NCBI GenBank assembly: GCA_019096155.1
Contig: JAHCVI010000003.1
Coordinates: forward strand, 682,001 to 746,000
Direction: 5' to 3'
From: Staphylotrichum longicolle
Taxonomy: Eukaryota; Ascomycota; Sordariomycetes; Sordariales; Chaetomiaceae
Length of the DNA: 64,000 bases
The notes beneath the pieces are model-generated. The model saw only the letters and a list, made by a program, of their open reading frames with translations, made no database searches and was not told the DNA's origin. The translations under genes were made by a program, and so were the position numbers. Each line of letters begins with the position of its first letter. Within the stretch, counting starts at the first letter, position 1. Of the stretch, positions 44,147-57,487 are shown in pieces.

Positions 44147-46667
44147 TTCCGAGGACGGACTCTGCCTCTCTTTTCACATACATCATTTTCTGCATTGTGC
44201 AGGCTGGTTTTGATTTGGGCATTTGCATTTTGAGATACCACGGCGTTTAGGGAATCGGGGGCATAAGAAACAGAATTGCGCTACCATGAGGTGGTTTGGG
44301 CTGATCCAGGGGAGGAAAAGGGCCGATTGCCCGAATTGGTGTGGGGGAAAAGATCCGTGGTAACACTAATACCTCAAAAGTCCGAACTGCGGCCATATTC
44401 TTCGCAAACGACAAAGGATTGCTTGGGTGGGTTGTTTCTCGACCAGCACGAACCATCCGCGAAGAATGCATGGTGGACGGCGAGATGTTGTGTGAGAAAG
44501 ATATTCAGCAATCATCAGCATCTTTGGTATCATGGGATAGTGTTGGATGGCGAACACTGGGCACGTTCTACCCGCATGAAGATCAAAATACAAGTGTTTA
44601 CATCTCTACTTGCACATCGCATCTCTCTGCCCTTAGCTTTGACCGGTTTTGTGTTTTTGATGCGTTGCCCCCTGCGGTAGTTATACAATTATCAACCACA
44701 TCTGCTGTGCCCCAGTTTCCAGTCGTTGTTTACTGTTTCCCTTCTGATTCCGCCACGCGCTTCAAACCTGATGGGTTCATGACACAACGTCCACATACGA
44801 CCTCTTTTTCCCGTTCCTTTCTCATGTCCTTGACCCGCAATGCCCGTCCCTGACTCAACCCCCCGGGGGCTATGGGGCCCAGCTCGTTAAAGTTTTATCT
44901 GATTGTGACATGTTGTGTCGGCAAGGGGAATACGGGAGGGAGATGGGGAGTTGAGGGATACGTGGTGGCGAAACTCTTGGGTCACAAAGTCAAGAGGATT
45001 TGAAAATTTATTTTTCTTTTTGTGGGAAAAGGAAAAAGGGGACCGGGGATTTTGTTTGATGATGATTTGCAAGTGGTTGCGTCATGATGCATGTTTTGTG
45101 GATTGAGTGGTTTCACTTTTACCATGTACGTGGACGTGGACGTGGAAAGGGGTTGAATGTCGATTTTGGTATATTGTGTTGTTTCTTTCGTCGTTTGGGG
45201 TGACGTTGTGTTGAGGGATTGGATTGAGGACTTGGTTTTTGCAGTTTGTCCAAGGAGGAAAAGGGTGCAGAATCAGGGACGAGATGAGGGAAGTTTATTC
45301 AGGGGTAAGTCAAAAGATGCAGGTACAGTATCTGCAGTGCGGAGGTTTGATGATGCGGTGGCTTGAGCCAAGGGGAAGTTGTCGGCCGTTGATGAGTGGT
45401 GAAGTTACGGTTGCACCGAGCGGTAAACACTGGAGGGATAAATATACCTGGCAATGGAAATGTCAGGCACGGGATGGGGAACGGGAGGCTGCTACGTTAC
45501 CCCTTCCGCGGACCCGGACCCAAACTCCTAAATTTGACTCTGCAATGCCCCCCCTGGTCGGGCAAATTACACCTTCGTCCTTGGAGGAGTCAAGACAAAA
45601 GGAGAGAACGCTGGACCGCGGGAGCACCACACAGTACAATGGCAAGTCGCCGCTTAATCTCTGGAGGAGGGATTGAGTACGACAGGATATCGTTGTGAAA
45701 ATGAGGAGTGATATTAGGCTCTTCGACTGAGAGTTGGCGACGCAGTACAACACAGAGGAGAAAGTTGCAATGGAGTGACTTGTGACACGCCGACACCAAG
45801 CCGTTGTTACGTTGCAAAGAACACTCAAGAAAGCGCCTCATCACTAATTCGACCCTCATGTTCGGACAACAAGGACCCCCAAAACTCCATGCTAGACCTT
45901 GATTTCACCATCCCACCAGTTTCCCCTAGACTACCACCACAACTCACAGTAACATTAACCCACAGGTCCAGGTGTATCGCCAACCCAAAACGCCGTGTCG
46001 CTCCCCTTCCATGCCTTGGTATCACTTTAGAAATTCACCGTTTGTCTGCCACCAAGAGACGTTCCCATCTGAACAAACCCATCTGAACTCCCTTGTCTCC
46101 TGAGCAAAACGCCGCCTCCTGAATGCACCCAAAACTGTTGTCACCGGAAAATAACTCTTTTGGACGCCCCTTGTGGAGTTGGACCGTGGAAGATTATAAA
46201 GTATACAGAGGAGGAAAAAGGATGATACTCGTGGTCGTCCAAAAGGGGGTAGTCTTGTCGTCTCCGTGTCCGCTCTCGCATGCACAAGATGCTGATAAAA
46301 CCGAGAATGGCATAATGTCCACCATCCCCGGGGGATTCTTGAACCTTTCTGGCTTTTGGTTCGTTCACAATGATGTCGGAAAATAGACGTGGTGTGATGT
46401 AAACTGGAAAATGTCTCTTGTCGACCGGTGATTCCGTGCCCCAAATACTCTAGTAAAATCCGCCTGGCCGCGCGCGTGCTTTCAACCTTTGATGAAAGAC
46501 GACCGAAGAGCAAATGTATCCGTCTCCCTATCCTCCAACATTTGATCTGACTTTGCAATCTTGTTCGTTGTCTTCTCCCTTCGACCTTCATCATCGTAAC
46601 ATATGTTCCCACGCTTCCTTCTTCGCAACTTTCGGAACATCCCTCAAAAGTATCGACCCCAGCTGTT
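44147..46667. other. Convergent intergenic region, 2.5 kb
   Basis: Between the stop codons of the WSC gene (plus) and THO2 (minus). It is the most AT-rich part of the window (for example 44998-45070). An open frame of 170 codons at 44341-44853 has no domain. No RNA gene recognised. Confidence 0.45.
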
Positions 46668-49600
46668 CTAGCGCCGCTGCCGCTTGTCCTGGTGACTTCC
46701 ACTTCCCAACTCGGCACCCTCGCTCCGGCGCTTCCTGTCCCTTCCATCTCCACTGCCGCGGGGATCACCGCGGGGATCACCGCGCTCATCGCCCGGTCTC
46801 GACGACCTCGAGTCCCTCGGTGGGCCATTGCCCCTCGAAGACCCGCTCCGTCCGTACTCCTCCCCTCCCCGTCCTCCTCCACCACCCTCGCCACGCCCGC
46901 CGTGGCCGCCTTCACTCCGGCCACCACCGGGTACACCGTCACCCCTTGGACCCGACGGGCCGTCACCGCGATGGCTCCGATGCGAGCTCGCCTCGCGCGG
47001 CGGCGCCATATCCCGTCCGCCACCACCGGGGATCGGCTCCCGACCACCGCCCGTCGGCTCCCGCATGGACGACCGGCGCGAGTCCCTCTCCTCGCGGGTG
47101 CTGCTGCCGGGTACATTCGGCGCGGCACCGGATCGCCTATCCCTGTAGTCGCGAGAATCCTTAGACTCACGGTCCCGGTCGGGCGTGCGGTCCCTGCTCG
47201 TGCGGCCGGACGCGCGGCTGCTGCGGTCTGTGCGATGGTGTTCGCGGCGGCTGCTGCTGCGCTCGTGCTCGCCGCGGGAAGAGCCGTAGTCGTCGCCGTT
47301 AGTCGGGGGACCACGGCTGCTGGTGTCACGGCTGTCGCTAACAACCTGGATCGGCTCCGGCCCCCGCGGTGGGCGGTCGTTGTTCGTATCGCGGCGGGAT
47401 GAGTCTCGCAGAGGTTCGGGCGGGCGTTCGTGAACAGGCGTCGTGACGGGCGAGGCGCCCGCCAAGATCTGGGCGTCCGAGCCCGCCAAGTTGGGTCTTG
47501 AACGAGACACCCGCAGGCTTGGGCCGCGGGCGCTGTCCGCGGAAGCTTTGTCAAGCATGTTTTGGATGCCACGGAGCTGTCGGCCGCCCGATCTCATCCG
47601 GTCATTAGAAGCGGCGGGCCCAGTGGGAGTTGATGAAAAATCGGCACTTGGGCCGGATGGGGCGGGTCGTGCTCCCGAGTTGGGAGCGGACATTGACGGA
47701 CGATCCGGAGTGTGCATCGGTGGGCGCGAGTGGGAGCCTGGCCCCGAGGGCTGAGCAGAGATCTGGTTGAGACGATCCGGATGGATGCCCGACGGCCCGG
47801 TCGGAGGGGGCGGAGGGGGCGGCGGAGGTGGCACTTGATGGATTTGGCGCATCCTGTCAGGGTGCACCCCGACAGAAGGGGGCGCAGCCGAGGTTGGCGA
47901 GTTCACGTTTCCGCCGTCGTATGGGCCTCGCCGTGAGCGCGATGCTGAGGGACCTGTTGGGGGATGTCGCTCAGGAGTGGGGGGCCGGACTGGCTCGAGC
48001 GTTGGGAATCTATTATCAGGACGCATCGGCGGGCCGTTCACCGGGCCGGGTCTAGCGGCATTCCGGCCACCCCGGCCTCGCGGGCCTGACGGCGCACCTG
48101 TCGGCATATCGACGACAGACTGGATGGCATTCAGCCGACCGTAGTTGGGGTCTTGCTGGTTGAGTCTCCCGTGATCTTGGTCAGGCCGAGGTGGGTTCCC
48201 ATATGAGTCCCGGGGCCCAGCGCTCCTGTCATCACGCTCCGCGTTCCGTGCAGGCCGCGCCGCAGTCTCTCCTTGGGAATCCCGTGGCGTCCCGGGGCGA
48301 GGTGAATGACGATGTCGGCCATGGCGATCATCGCGGCTGGTGTCAGGTTGAGGAGCGTTCACCGGCGGCCGCTCAGATCGCCTTGGTGACTCTGCCCGCG
48401 GAGGTCGCTCACGTGGTTGCTCTCTCGGTGAAGGCTGGGCCGGAGAATCCCGGGGATCATTGATTCGAGCAGCCCTGGCTGGATTGATGATTTCCGGTCG
48501 ATCGGTCTCGATGATCCGTGCACGCTCGGGGTTGATCGGAGGACCTTGTGAACCGGATGCCGCTGGCGGGGTGGGAGCAGCGGCCTCCCTGGCAGGCCGC
48601 GAGTCGGAGCGGACTGAAGTATGAGGGGCGCCTCTCTCACGCGGCGGTGGACGACTATCTGAACGGCCATCTCGATCGGCCGTCGGCGCATGATCGTGTC
48701 GGCGCGACGGAGGTTCCGCTCGGCTCCGGTCACAAGGACGGCCAGCCTCACGACCGACATCGCGGCCAGAATCTCGTGGGCCAGGATCACGTTGGCCAGC
48801 ATCGCGCGGAGCAGGCTCACGTTGGCCAACGTCAGGCGCACGCCTTTCAGATGACTGCATCTCACGAGGACGGTCTGGTCGCGGAGCATCTGCAGCCCGG
48901 AAGTCTCTAGCGTCCCGAACGGAATGGGGCTCGCGGGCGTCACGCTGAGTTTGGTCTCGTGGTTCTCGGTTGTCCCGATAGTCGCGAGCGTCCCGGGAAG
49001 GAATCTCCCTCCTGTCGTGCCGGGGTTGATTGAACCTGGCTCCGGGGGCATCGGGCCTGTTGGGCAGGTCTGGTCTGCTTGGAAGTCCGGGCCCTCCTGG
49101 CGGGAGGGTTGAGAATCTGGGTTGCTCCTGTCGGTTGGATGAATGCGGCGCCGGAAGCGGTTTCGGGGTGGCCGGTCTTCCGGAGCCGGCAGCCACTGAG
49201 CCAGGCCGTGATGTTGGAGCGCTGGTCTCTCGCAATGACTCCCTGGCCGGCGGGGCCCTTGGTAAATTGGGACCATTTGTTCTCTCACGTGCGTTATTGG
49301 CGGCTCTGGTTTCGTCAACCTCTCCGTCTTCAACTTCAGAGGGCTGCGAAGGCCGGCCCGCGTTAGGCCTGAACGCTGTCGCTGAGCCTCGAAGCGAAGA
49401 GTTGGTTGGTGCCGTGGGTCCTTTCTCGTCCCTTCCGTCGCTCTTCTGCAGATGGTGAGTTTCTAGTCGCACGGTGATTTGCGGGGGATACTTACTACAC
49501 CCGGTCGGAACGCTTGGACTAGGACCCATTTCGACTTCCTCCTCTGCAGTTCCGAGTATGTCGTCTGCGCTGTCACAGAGAGATCGACACGATGGCCTTG

Positions 49601-52600
49601 CGCAGAGTCGGCAGCGGTCGAAGACGCAGACTCGCGATCGGTAATTGTTTTCAGTTGCTCGAGGAATTTGTCGGCCATGAAGTTGATGGCTGGGAAGAAG
49701 TCGATCACACCTTTGAGGGTGGTGATGGCGTTGCGAATATGCATCCATTCCATACCGTTGAGGCACGAACGCAGAGCGGTGTTGAGCTCCTTGTGCCAGC
49801 GGAACAAGAGTTCCTTGAAAGCATCGTGCTCGACAAACTCGGTCGGTTTGCCGTCTGCATCAAATGCCGTGGCAAAACCGAGATACTCCCTGGTCTTGGT
49901 GCCCTGCAGCTCCCTGAGACCTAAGGCCTCTTTCTCGTAGGCACTCTTGCTGCCGTGCCACTTGGAGAGGTCGCCAAGAATGTACTTCAGAAAGCGAGCT
50001 AGATGCTCAGCCTCGCGGACCGTGCATGTGAAGATCAGGGCGCGCAGGCGGTTATGATTAAACAGGCGGTCGTAGAGCGACATGAGCTTGAAGTTCGTGT
50101 TTGAGAATTGATGAAGAAATTTGATCAGCCTGAAGCAATATTCAGCATCAACAGGCGAAACCTGGAGGCGAGGGAGGATGCATTCTTCAAGCAGGGCGTC
50201 CGACGTCGCATCGGCCTTGGTGATGTCCGCTGGGAACCAGCTGCTGACTTGTCTGCCGATGTGCAGTTTGGTTTTGGAGAAGCGCTCGATCCCGTCCTTG
50301 GTTTCCTGGACCAGGCGCTGTTGCCGGGCCATGATTTCGTCCCGTTTCTGCCTCTTGTTTGCAGCAGATCGAGGTGTGTCCGACCGGTCGATCTTGACTT
50401 CTTCTGCCTGCGCCTGGAGCCTTTTGCTTTCGGCATCATAGCTGTCCTGAGGCCAGACCAGGTTTCCCAGTTGCAGGGACCAGAAGAACACGTAGCATGC
50501 CGGTGTGATATACCGCCACGACTGCTGAGGCAAAACGCTGGGAATTTCGTCGATCAGTGGCGCAAGGGCTTCTGGGAGCGATTCTGGCAAGCGGCGTTTC
50601 GATGCAAGGTTAGCATCTCCCGTGTCATCTTTGACTGGTGTGCCGCTAGCATTGCCTGGAGCGGGCGTATCCGTCGCTGCGTCCATGGCAACGTCGCCGT
50701 CAACGTCGGTCGCAGCTTTGGCCGTCTGGGACGGGCTGTCTCTTGTTGTGGCGGCCTTCGTGTCCCAGCGAATGCTAGCCCGCCGGATCATGAAGGCAAG
50801 GTTAGGGTCGACACCATAGTCCCGCATGAGCTGGATAACGTCGGGTATCAACCTGTCGAATGTATCGGGATCCAGGTTGCTGAGGAGCAGGTCGAGGTAC
50901 CGACAGAGGACCTTGTGGGCGTCGTCGACGACAGCAGAAAGGTACTTGATGCGCGCGCTCCCGTCGGCGATGGTGAAAATAGCATTTTGCCGATACTGGG
51001 CGATGTTGACGAGCAGCTGGCCCGCCAGGTTCGACCGCGAGAGGGCCTTCATCAGGCGCTGCGCGCTTCGTCCCGACACAGCCCGCTTGTCGCCCAGGTT
51101 GACGAGTGTCTCGCGGCGAAGCAGTTCTCCGCCGGTCATTCCGCGCAGCTGGGCATCGGTAAAGTCGAAACCCGAGACGATGCCGCCCATTGACTCGATT
51201 AACTCTTCAAGGATGACCAAATCAGTCGAGTTGCCCTGGAGAAGTTGGGTTGTGGACGTAGCGGAGGATGGGCGACGGGTCCATGTTGGAATATCGTTCA
51301 AACACCTTGCCCGAGAAGCGCGAGAGGGCCTGCAGCCATTTGCTGGTGAGCAGGACAGAGGTCTCCTGAGTCCGGCTCCGCTGCTGGCCGCCCAGTGAGC
51401 TAAGGACGGACCAGACGAGGACGTCGTACCCTAGGTCGGTAAAGTACTTGGCGCACTCGACGAAGGCCTCAATCAGGTTGCTGTATGACTCGATCTGCTG
51501 GAGGGCAACCCGGCAGACGATACCAGGGGATGGGTAGGCGATCTTTGCCAGGCTCTTGGCCATTTGAAGGATGTTGCTGTGTGATAGCCGCTTCATCTTG
51601 CTTTGGGTGTCCAGTTTTGTTCGGGCAAAGGCCCTCCGGATCGGCTCGAGCCGGGAAATTGGGCCTTCGTACCACTCAGTATAGACGGTGAAACGAGTTT
51701 GTATCGGGTATTGCTTGAGCAAGGTCCAGACGCTATCGACGATAGACGAGTTGGGCTCACCAAGACTCAGCGACGGAACCAGTAGGCGCCTGAGCAGACC
51801 AAGCCAACGCTCGACATTGTCCGGAGACTGGTCGTCGGCAAGGCTCTTGCAGCCAATGCTGGTGAGTTTGGCCACCAGTGAGGCATCCAGGCCGATGTTG
51901 ACACCAATGACGTTGACGAGCGAGTCGCAGAGAGTAAAGAGGTCATCCACGGTTTGACAGACAGGGATGTTGTCAGCCCATTCGTCCCAGTAGAAGCGGT
52001 AAGAAGTGCCGTCTCCAGCATCGGCCTTGTCTGGATTGGGCCATCTCAGCGCCCGTTTGACGGGTGGTGTGTTCAACTTCACGCTCCCCTTCGGAACACT
52101 GGACTGGTCGGGATCGGGGAGCTTTTTCGGGGGGCAGTCCGTCGGGCCTGACGACGTCGGGCGGCTCTGTTGGTATACGTGCTCGATCGAGTGGTGAAGA
52201 ATGCGATGAAACAGGGGTAGGATTTCGGGATATGCTTCGAGCGCCCATTGATGTCGCCCGATGATGAAGAGGGATTCAGGGATTGCGCCAATGGTGAGGA
52301 GACACTTGAGAAGAAGGAGCTTTTGATCGGAAGGTTCGGGTAACTTTGGCTTTTCTTCTGCCGGGGCAGGGGCCTTGTTGTTGGGGTCGGGTTTCCCGAC
52401 TGGGGCGTCGCGGCGTGACGGGTTGGTCGGAGGAGGAGGCATGTCGTCTGGGAGAGCCCCAGCCATCATGAGCGCGTTCTTCTCGCCGCCTGGCCGGCTC
52501 GCCTTCTCTTTCTCCTCAAGATCCTTGACCATTTTGACTCGGACGGCCTCCATGTCCTCATCCTGGGGCCAGATGTGGTTCCAAATGTCTGTCAGGGATA

Positions 52601-54119
52601 TGAAGCCGATTTTGATGAGCAGCGATATGAGATAGAGCAGGTTCGCCGGCAAGGTATCTTCGGCGTCTCTCGCTTCAGAGGTGTAGAAGCGGAGCTTGAA
52701 ACCCAACATTTGAGCGGCGTCTCGGTTGCCAGGTGGGGGGCGGGTCTTTGTGATCCTGATCCAGTCTTGCTCGATGCTGGACTCTGAACCGTCCTCAGCC
52801 GCGTCGTTTGCGAGGCGTTCCTCCTCGGATGCAGAGAGTTGCCCACAACCCAGCTCAAAGTAGGCGTCGAGCTTAGTCTTGCGAGCCCTGTCCCAGAATG
52901 CGACGTCCCGCTTCAGGCGCTGTTGGGCAAGCATGGCTTCCTCCTCGTCGGTGGTAGACCAGCCGGAATGATCGGGCAGAGCCCAGATGGGCAGGCCGCC
53001 AATGAAGGTATCTGTCGGCTGGCTGAGCTGGCTACGGGGCCACCACGAGCTGACGCGCAGAAATTTGACGAAGAAACGAAACTGCTTGATGAGAACAGCG
53101 GCGTAAACGTCAAAAGTGATGTCCAGGACGCGGCCAGGGTGCAGGTCGAAGGTTCCGATGAGGCCCATAACCTTGTTGAACGTGGCCTGCACGACCTCGG
53201 AGGTGGGCGGCTCAGAACTGCTAGTCGTGAACAGCTCGGTGACAAGCTTGGAAAAGCCCTCGGTTTCCTCGCGCAGCAGGTTGTAGTTTGCTTGGCGGTA
53301 CAGGAGGTTCGTCGATTGGCGGATGCCTATCCTGACAAATGTATCGCGAATGAGGTCGAGATGCTGGAGGATTGGCGGATCCAAGATGAGACGCATGAGG
53401 GCGGGTGAGACCTCGGTTGCCAACATGAAGTCGCGAAGCTGCGGTCGTAGCGGCCCGGACTCGACGTCGAGGAACGTGGAAACGGTGTCGAGGAATAGGG
53501 TGTGAGGGTCGAATGCAGCAGCACTGCGATCGGTCTCGGACAGGTCGGGGCCTAAAATGTCTTTGACAACCTTTCCGGCATCCGCGCCCTGGAGTCGGCC
53601 ATCGGTGACAGAGTGGATAAGCTCTTGGAATATCGTGACGACTTCTGTGAGATCTTCATCCTGGCGCGACTGAACGCCGTGTTCGATTACTTCTTGCCGG
53701 GCGCCCTTTGCCCATCTCTCGACGCGGTCTTCGGTGACGATGCTGTAGTCGTAAAAGGGCTGGATGGGCGATGGAGGTGCCGCGATGGGAGCCTGCGTCG
53801 TGGCTGGCGCGGGCATGGGCGCTGATTTTGTCGCCAAAGGCGGCGGTGGAGGTGGAGCGGAGGAAGATGAACTCGAGGGCCTCGGAAGCGGCGGAGATCT
53901 CGGGTCTGGGCCGTTAAAAGACGAGTTTTGAGCATGCGAGTGAGAAGAATCGCGCCGTTCTCCTCTCCGAGGGTTCCTGCCGCCGCCACGGCCGCCGCGG
54001 CCGCCATCGAAGCTTCGATCGTGCTGGCCCAACGCTGTGTCTGCAGGTCGATGGGGCGACGGCCTGGAGGAGCCAGCGTCGCTGGGACCCCGATCGTTTC
54101 TCTTGCGCTTCGGAGGCAT
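46668..54119 (-). CDS. THO2: THO complex subunit 2 (Tho2/THOC2)
   Basis: Two exons: 54119-49496 and 49445-46668, separated by a 50-nt GTAAGT...TGCAG intron, about 2467 residues, near the usual fungal Tho2 length. After a disordered Arg/Ser/Gly/Pro N-terminus (110 residues), the helical Tho2 N and middle regions follow (for example FYDYSIVTEDRVERW, GFISLTDIWNHIWPQDEDME). The conserved core NMDPSPILRYV...QLLQGNSTDLVILEELI and the Tho2 C-terminal domain (CRYLDLLLSNLDPDTFDRL, FFWSLQLGNLVWP) come next, then a tail of 920 residues rich in Arg, Asp and Pro. Tho2 is the scaffold of the THO/TREX complex coupling transcription to mRNA export. At 51254-51260 the core is split by a frame change equal to two lost bases. 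The ATG at 54119 (MPPKRKRN) is taken as start. Confidence 0.93.
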
Positions 54120-55121
54120 TGTCAAAGTCGCTATCGGAAAAGTCGGCTCATTTATCGAAGAGTCGGCGCGCAGGCCGAGGGTCGCGGTCTCGGGGCGATC
54201 AATGGAGAACTCGCGAGTCGGAAATCCTTTGCGCGCGAAGTTAGAAGATCAAAGACGATTGACGATGCGAAAAGAAAGAGAAGGCGAGTGATGTGTGCCT
54301 GAAGCTGTTGGCGTGGTGGTGTTGAAAGAAAGGTTGCAGGCGAAAGAGAGGCAGGAAGCGAGCGACCGGCAAGAGAAGGGAAAATGGGGCGATTTACCGA
54401 TTAGAAAAAGGTGGGATGGAATTTGCTGCTTCCAAGCACCGAAAAATGAAATGCAAGTCGGTGTGGGCTGCCAGTTGGCGATGCTGGCGGGAGTTGGGAG
54501 CAAGACTGCTGCGCGTCAAATCGCCAAACCCGCCAAACCCGCCAAACCGCAGCTCTGGCGTGGTTGCGTTTGGCTGCAGCAAAAGCTGGGCCAGCCTCAT
54601 TCGACAAGGCTGCCAAGAGATTTGGGGTGCAAAGTACAGTGAACGAGTGGTTGAGGCGCAGGCTTGCGGCTTTTGCAGGTCCACGGTACTTCCCCCAGCA
54701 AACATGCGGGATCGGCTGGCCAAGCACTGGCGCGCCTGGCGCACTGGCCCACACAAACCCTCCAACGGCCGATTGCCGGCCTCGAGCCGGCCCAGGAACG
54801 GGTCCAGGTCCCCAGTGAGAGCGCAGCAACTCTTTTTTGTTCCGCGACATGGATGTCTGGGGGCATGGATTGCGCAATCCACGCTTGCGGCTCCCGAGGC
54901 AGCGTCGGCCCCAGTTAATAATTAATGGCACTCCCGCCGTGACTGATGCGTGCCCCTCTCACGTTTTCCTCCACGACTGTGGGTGTTTGCTCCTATAATT
55001 ATAATACGAAGCGTGAGGGTCCAGCCGCTGGAATCGGGTTGTTGCTCTCGATTGTTCCTCCCAACACCACGCCGTCCAGTCCGTCATCGCTGCTGCGTCT
55101 AGGCTTTGTCCCGCCCCCACC
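54120..55121. promoter_or_regulatory. Divergent promoter between THO2 and MET2
   Basis: One kb separates the two start codons. Near 54526-54551 CGCCAAACC repeats in tandem. An AT-rich TATAATTATAATA element lies at 54994-55006, about 115 nt upstream of the MET2 ATG and is a plausible core promoter element. Confidence 0.45.
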
Positions 55122-56774
55122 ATGACCCCAGACTCTCAGCGCAACGGCCACGGAGACGGCCAGCGGCCGGTCTATGGTGAGTCAACCTGCCCATCCTGCC
55201 ATTTTCCATCCTTTCGCCCTGGACCCTACGAAACCCCCCCGAGACACCCCGAAGAAGGAAAAGAAAAAAAGAAGAGCGGTGACTGAATACGTCCAAGAAA
55301 GAATCCACTCGCAGCCCGAGAATCCGTTTGCGGCCCTGATCCCGCACCAGCAGATCGCCGTCATCCCCTCGTTCACGCTTGAGTCGGGCGCCACGCTCTA
55401 CAATGTGCCCGTGGCCTACACCACCAGAGGCACCCTCTCCCCCGATGGCGACAACGTCATGGTCATCTGCCACGCCCTCACCGGCAGCGCCGATGTCAGC
55501 GACTGGTGGGGTCCCCTTCTGGGCGGGCCCGGCCGCGCATTCGACACGTCGCGCTTCTTTGTCGTGTGCATGAACAGCCTGGGCAGCCCTTACGGAACCG
55601 CCAGCCCCGTCACCGCCAAAGACGGAGACGTCAAGAAGGGTCGCTACGGCCCAGAATTCCCCCTGACCACCATCCGGGACGATGTTCAGTAAGTGGGGCC
55701 CCATGCTTCACGCCAAGAAGCACCCTTCTCATAGACAATAATAGGCTGCACAAGTTGCTCCTCGACGAGCTCGGCGTCAAGCAGATCGCTGCCGTCATTG
55801 GCGGGTCGCTGGGTGGCATGTTCGTCCTCGAGTGGGCGTACTTCGGCAAGGACTACGTGCGGTGCATCGTGCCCATTGCCACTTCGAGCAGACACAGCGC
55901 GTGGGGCATCAGCTGGGGCGAGGCGCAGAGGCAGTCCATCTACGCCGACCCCAAGTACGAGGACGGCTACTATCCGTTTTCCGACCCGCCCGTGACGGGG
56001 CTCGGCGCAGCGCGCATGGCCGCGCTCCTGACGTACCGGAGTCGAAACTCATTCGAGGCTCGATTCGGTCGCAACATTCCCGATCCCTCACGCCGACAGA
56101 CGATCCGCGAGACGCCGGCACCGGCGACCCCATCCGAGGCCCACTTCCACATCCACAACGACGGGCACAAGTGGACCAGGAGTCCATCGCGCAAGAACAG
56201 CGACGGGGAGCAGGTTCCCAAGTTCGACGAGGCTGCCGAGCATGCTCCCGACCCGCAGTTCCACGGGCCCAAGAACGGAAGCCTGACGGGCGGCGAGGTG
56301 ATGCCGATTGGTTCCACCTACTTCTCGGCCCAGTCATACCTCCGCTACCAGGGCTCCAAGTTTGTCAAACGGTTCGACAGCAACTGCTACATCGCCATGA
56401 CGCGCAAGCTAGACACGCACGACGTGAGCCGGGACCGCGCCGGGACGATAGCCGAAGCGCTGGCCCTGATTGAGCAGCCCACACTGGTTCTCGGCATCGA
56501 GAGCGACGGGCTGTTTACGTTTGCCGAGCAGGAGGAGCTTGCAGAGCATATCAAGAACGCGCGGCTGGAGCGGATCGACAGTCCAGAGGGCCACGACGCC
56601 TTCCTCCTGCAGTTTGAGCAGGTCAACCACTACATTCTAGACTTTTTGCGCGAGGTGCTTCCGGATATCATGACTAAGGACACCAATGGTGTGGTGGTGG
56701 AGAGCTCGGTCGGCGAGCTGACCAAGAGCAGCACGTTTGGCGAGGCCGAGGTGGAGGATATTACGGCGTGGTAG
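55122..56774 (+). CDS. MET2: Homoserine O-acetyltransferase
   Basis: Three exons (55122-55176, 55298-55688, 55745-56774) give 491 residues; introns are 121 and 56 nt. It converts homoserine and acetyl-CoA to O-acetylhomoserine in methionine biosynthesis. The alpha/beta-hydrolase fold is clear: the oxyanion-side segment ICHALTGSADVSDWWGPLLG, the SLGSPYGTASP block, the nucleophile elbow AVIGGSLGGMFVLEWAYFG with catalytic Ser, the acid in GIESDGLFTFAEQEELAEHI and the His in SPEGHDAFLLQF. An insertion of about 90 residues (RRQTIRETPAPATP to KNGSLTGG) sits before IGSTYFSAQSYLRYQG, as in other fungal Met2. The first exon encodes only 18 residues. The frame is intact and the protein probably cytosolic. 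Confidence 0.95.
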
Positions 56775-57487
56775 TGCCCCCCTGGTTCTGAAGGTCTCGA
56801 ATCAATCGACTCCTGTCAACGCTCCTCCCTCTGAGCTCTGCGTGTTGGTCTCCCCCTCCCCCGCGCTGGATGCAACCACGCCCCCCTGGGCTGGGCTGGC
56901 AGCGCCCCTCGCTCTGCCCATGTGGCGCCACATTTGACGATCGGTGATGCATACCGTTGGCTCCCTGGCCGGAGAAGCCTGTGGATGCGGGGGAAGCGTG
57001 CATCAGCCGCTGGTCCGTCCCGCGAGCACGTTCGCCAGGGCGTGGGGGAATCAGCCCAAACATATGCACCCCACAGAACGTGCCGAAGGTGCCCCAGTTT
57101 TCGCCTCTCTCTCGGACAACTGGGTCTACTATGGAGAAACCAGCCAGTTCGGTACCCAGATTATTCTCAGTCGCCTGTTCAACTCAGGCTAATTCGCTGT
57201 AGAGAAAAGGCTTTGGAGGAACAAAGAAAGGACAGGTTCATATGAGAAAAAAAATAGACAGCCGTTGGCGCGTTTCCGAATCAGCTTGTTTGAGCAAGGT
57301 AGTTCGGCAAGCGATGTTATCATCTCCCACCCGCCATGTTTCCCACACCATGCTTTCATTCCGGCTTCTGACCATACACCACATGCCTACCGCCCCCCCG
57401 GCAAACGTCAGCTCACAACTCTCCCCACATCCGCATCCATCATGTGAAAGGCACCAACCGGGAAGATGAAAGAAAACAAAAAAGAAC
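56775..57487. other. Convergent spacer
   Basis: About 700 nt between the stop codons of MET2 (plus) and the methyltransferase (minus). Short frames only; nothing assigned. Confidence 0.5.

Noticed and set aside
44341..44853. 170-codon plus-strand frame in the WSC-THO2 spacer
   Set aside because: No domain or hydrophobic pattern; lies in AT-richer 3' flanking DNA with stops in related phases.
49463..51301. Independent gene downstream of the THO2 N-terminal half
   Set aside because: The frame continues the Tho2 core directly; the apparent stop and restart come from the frame change near 51257.
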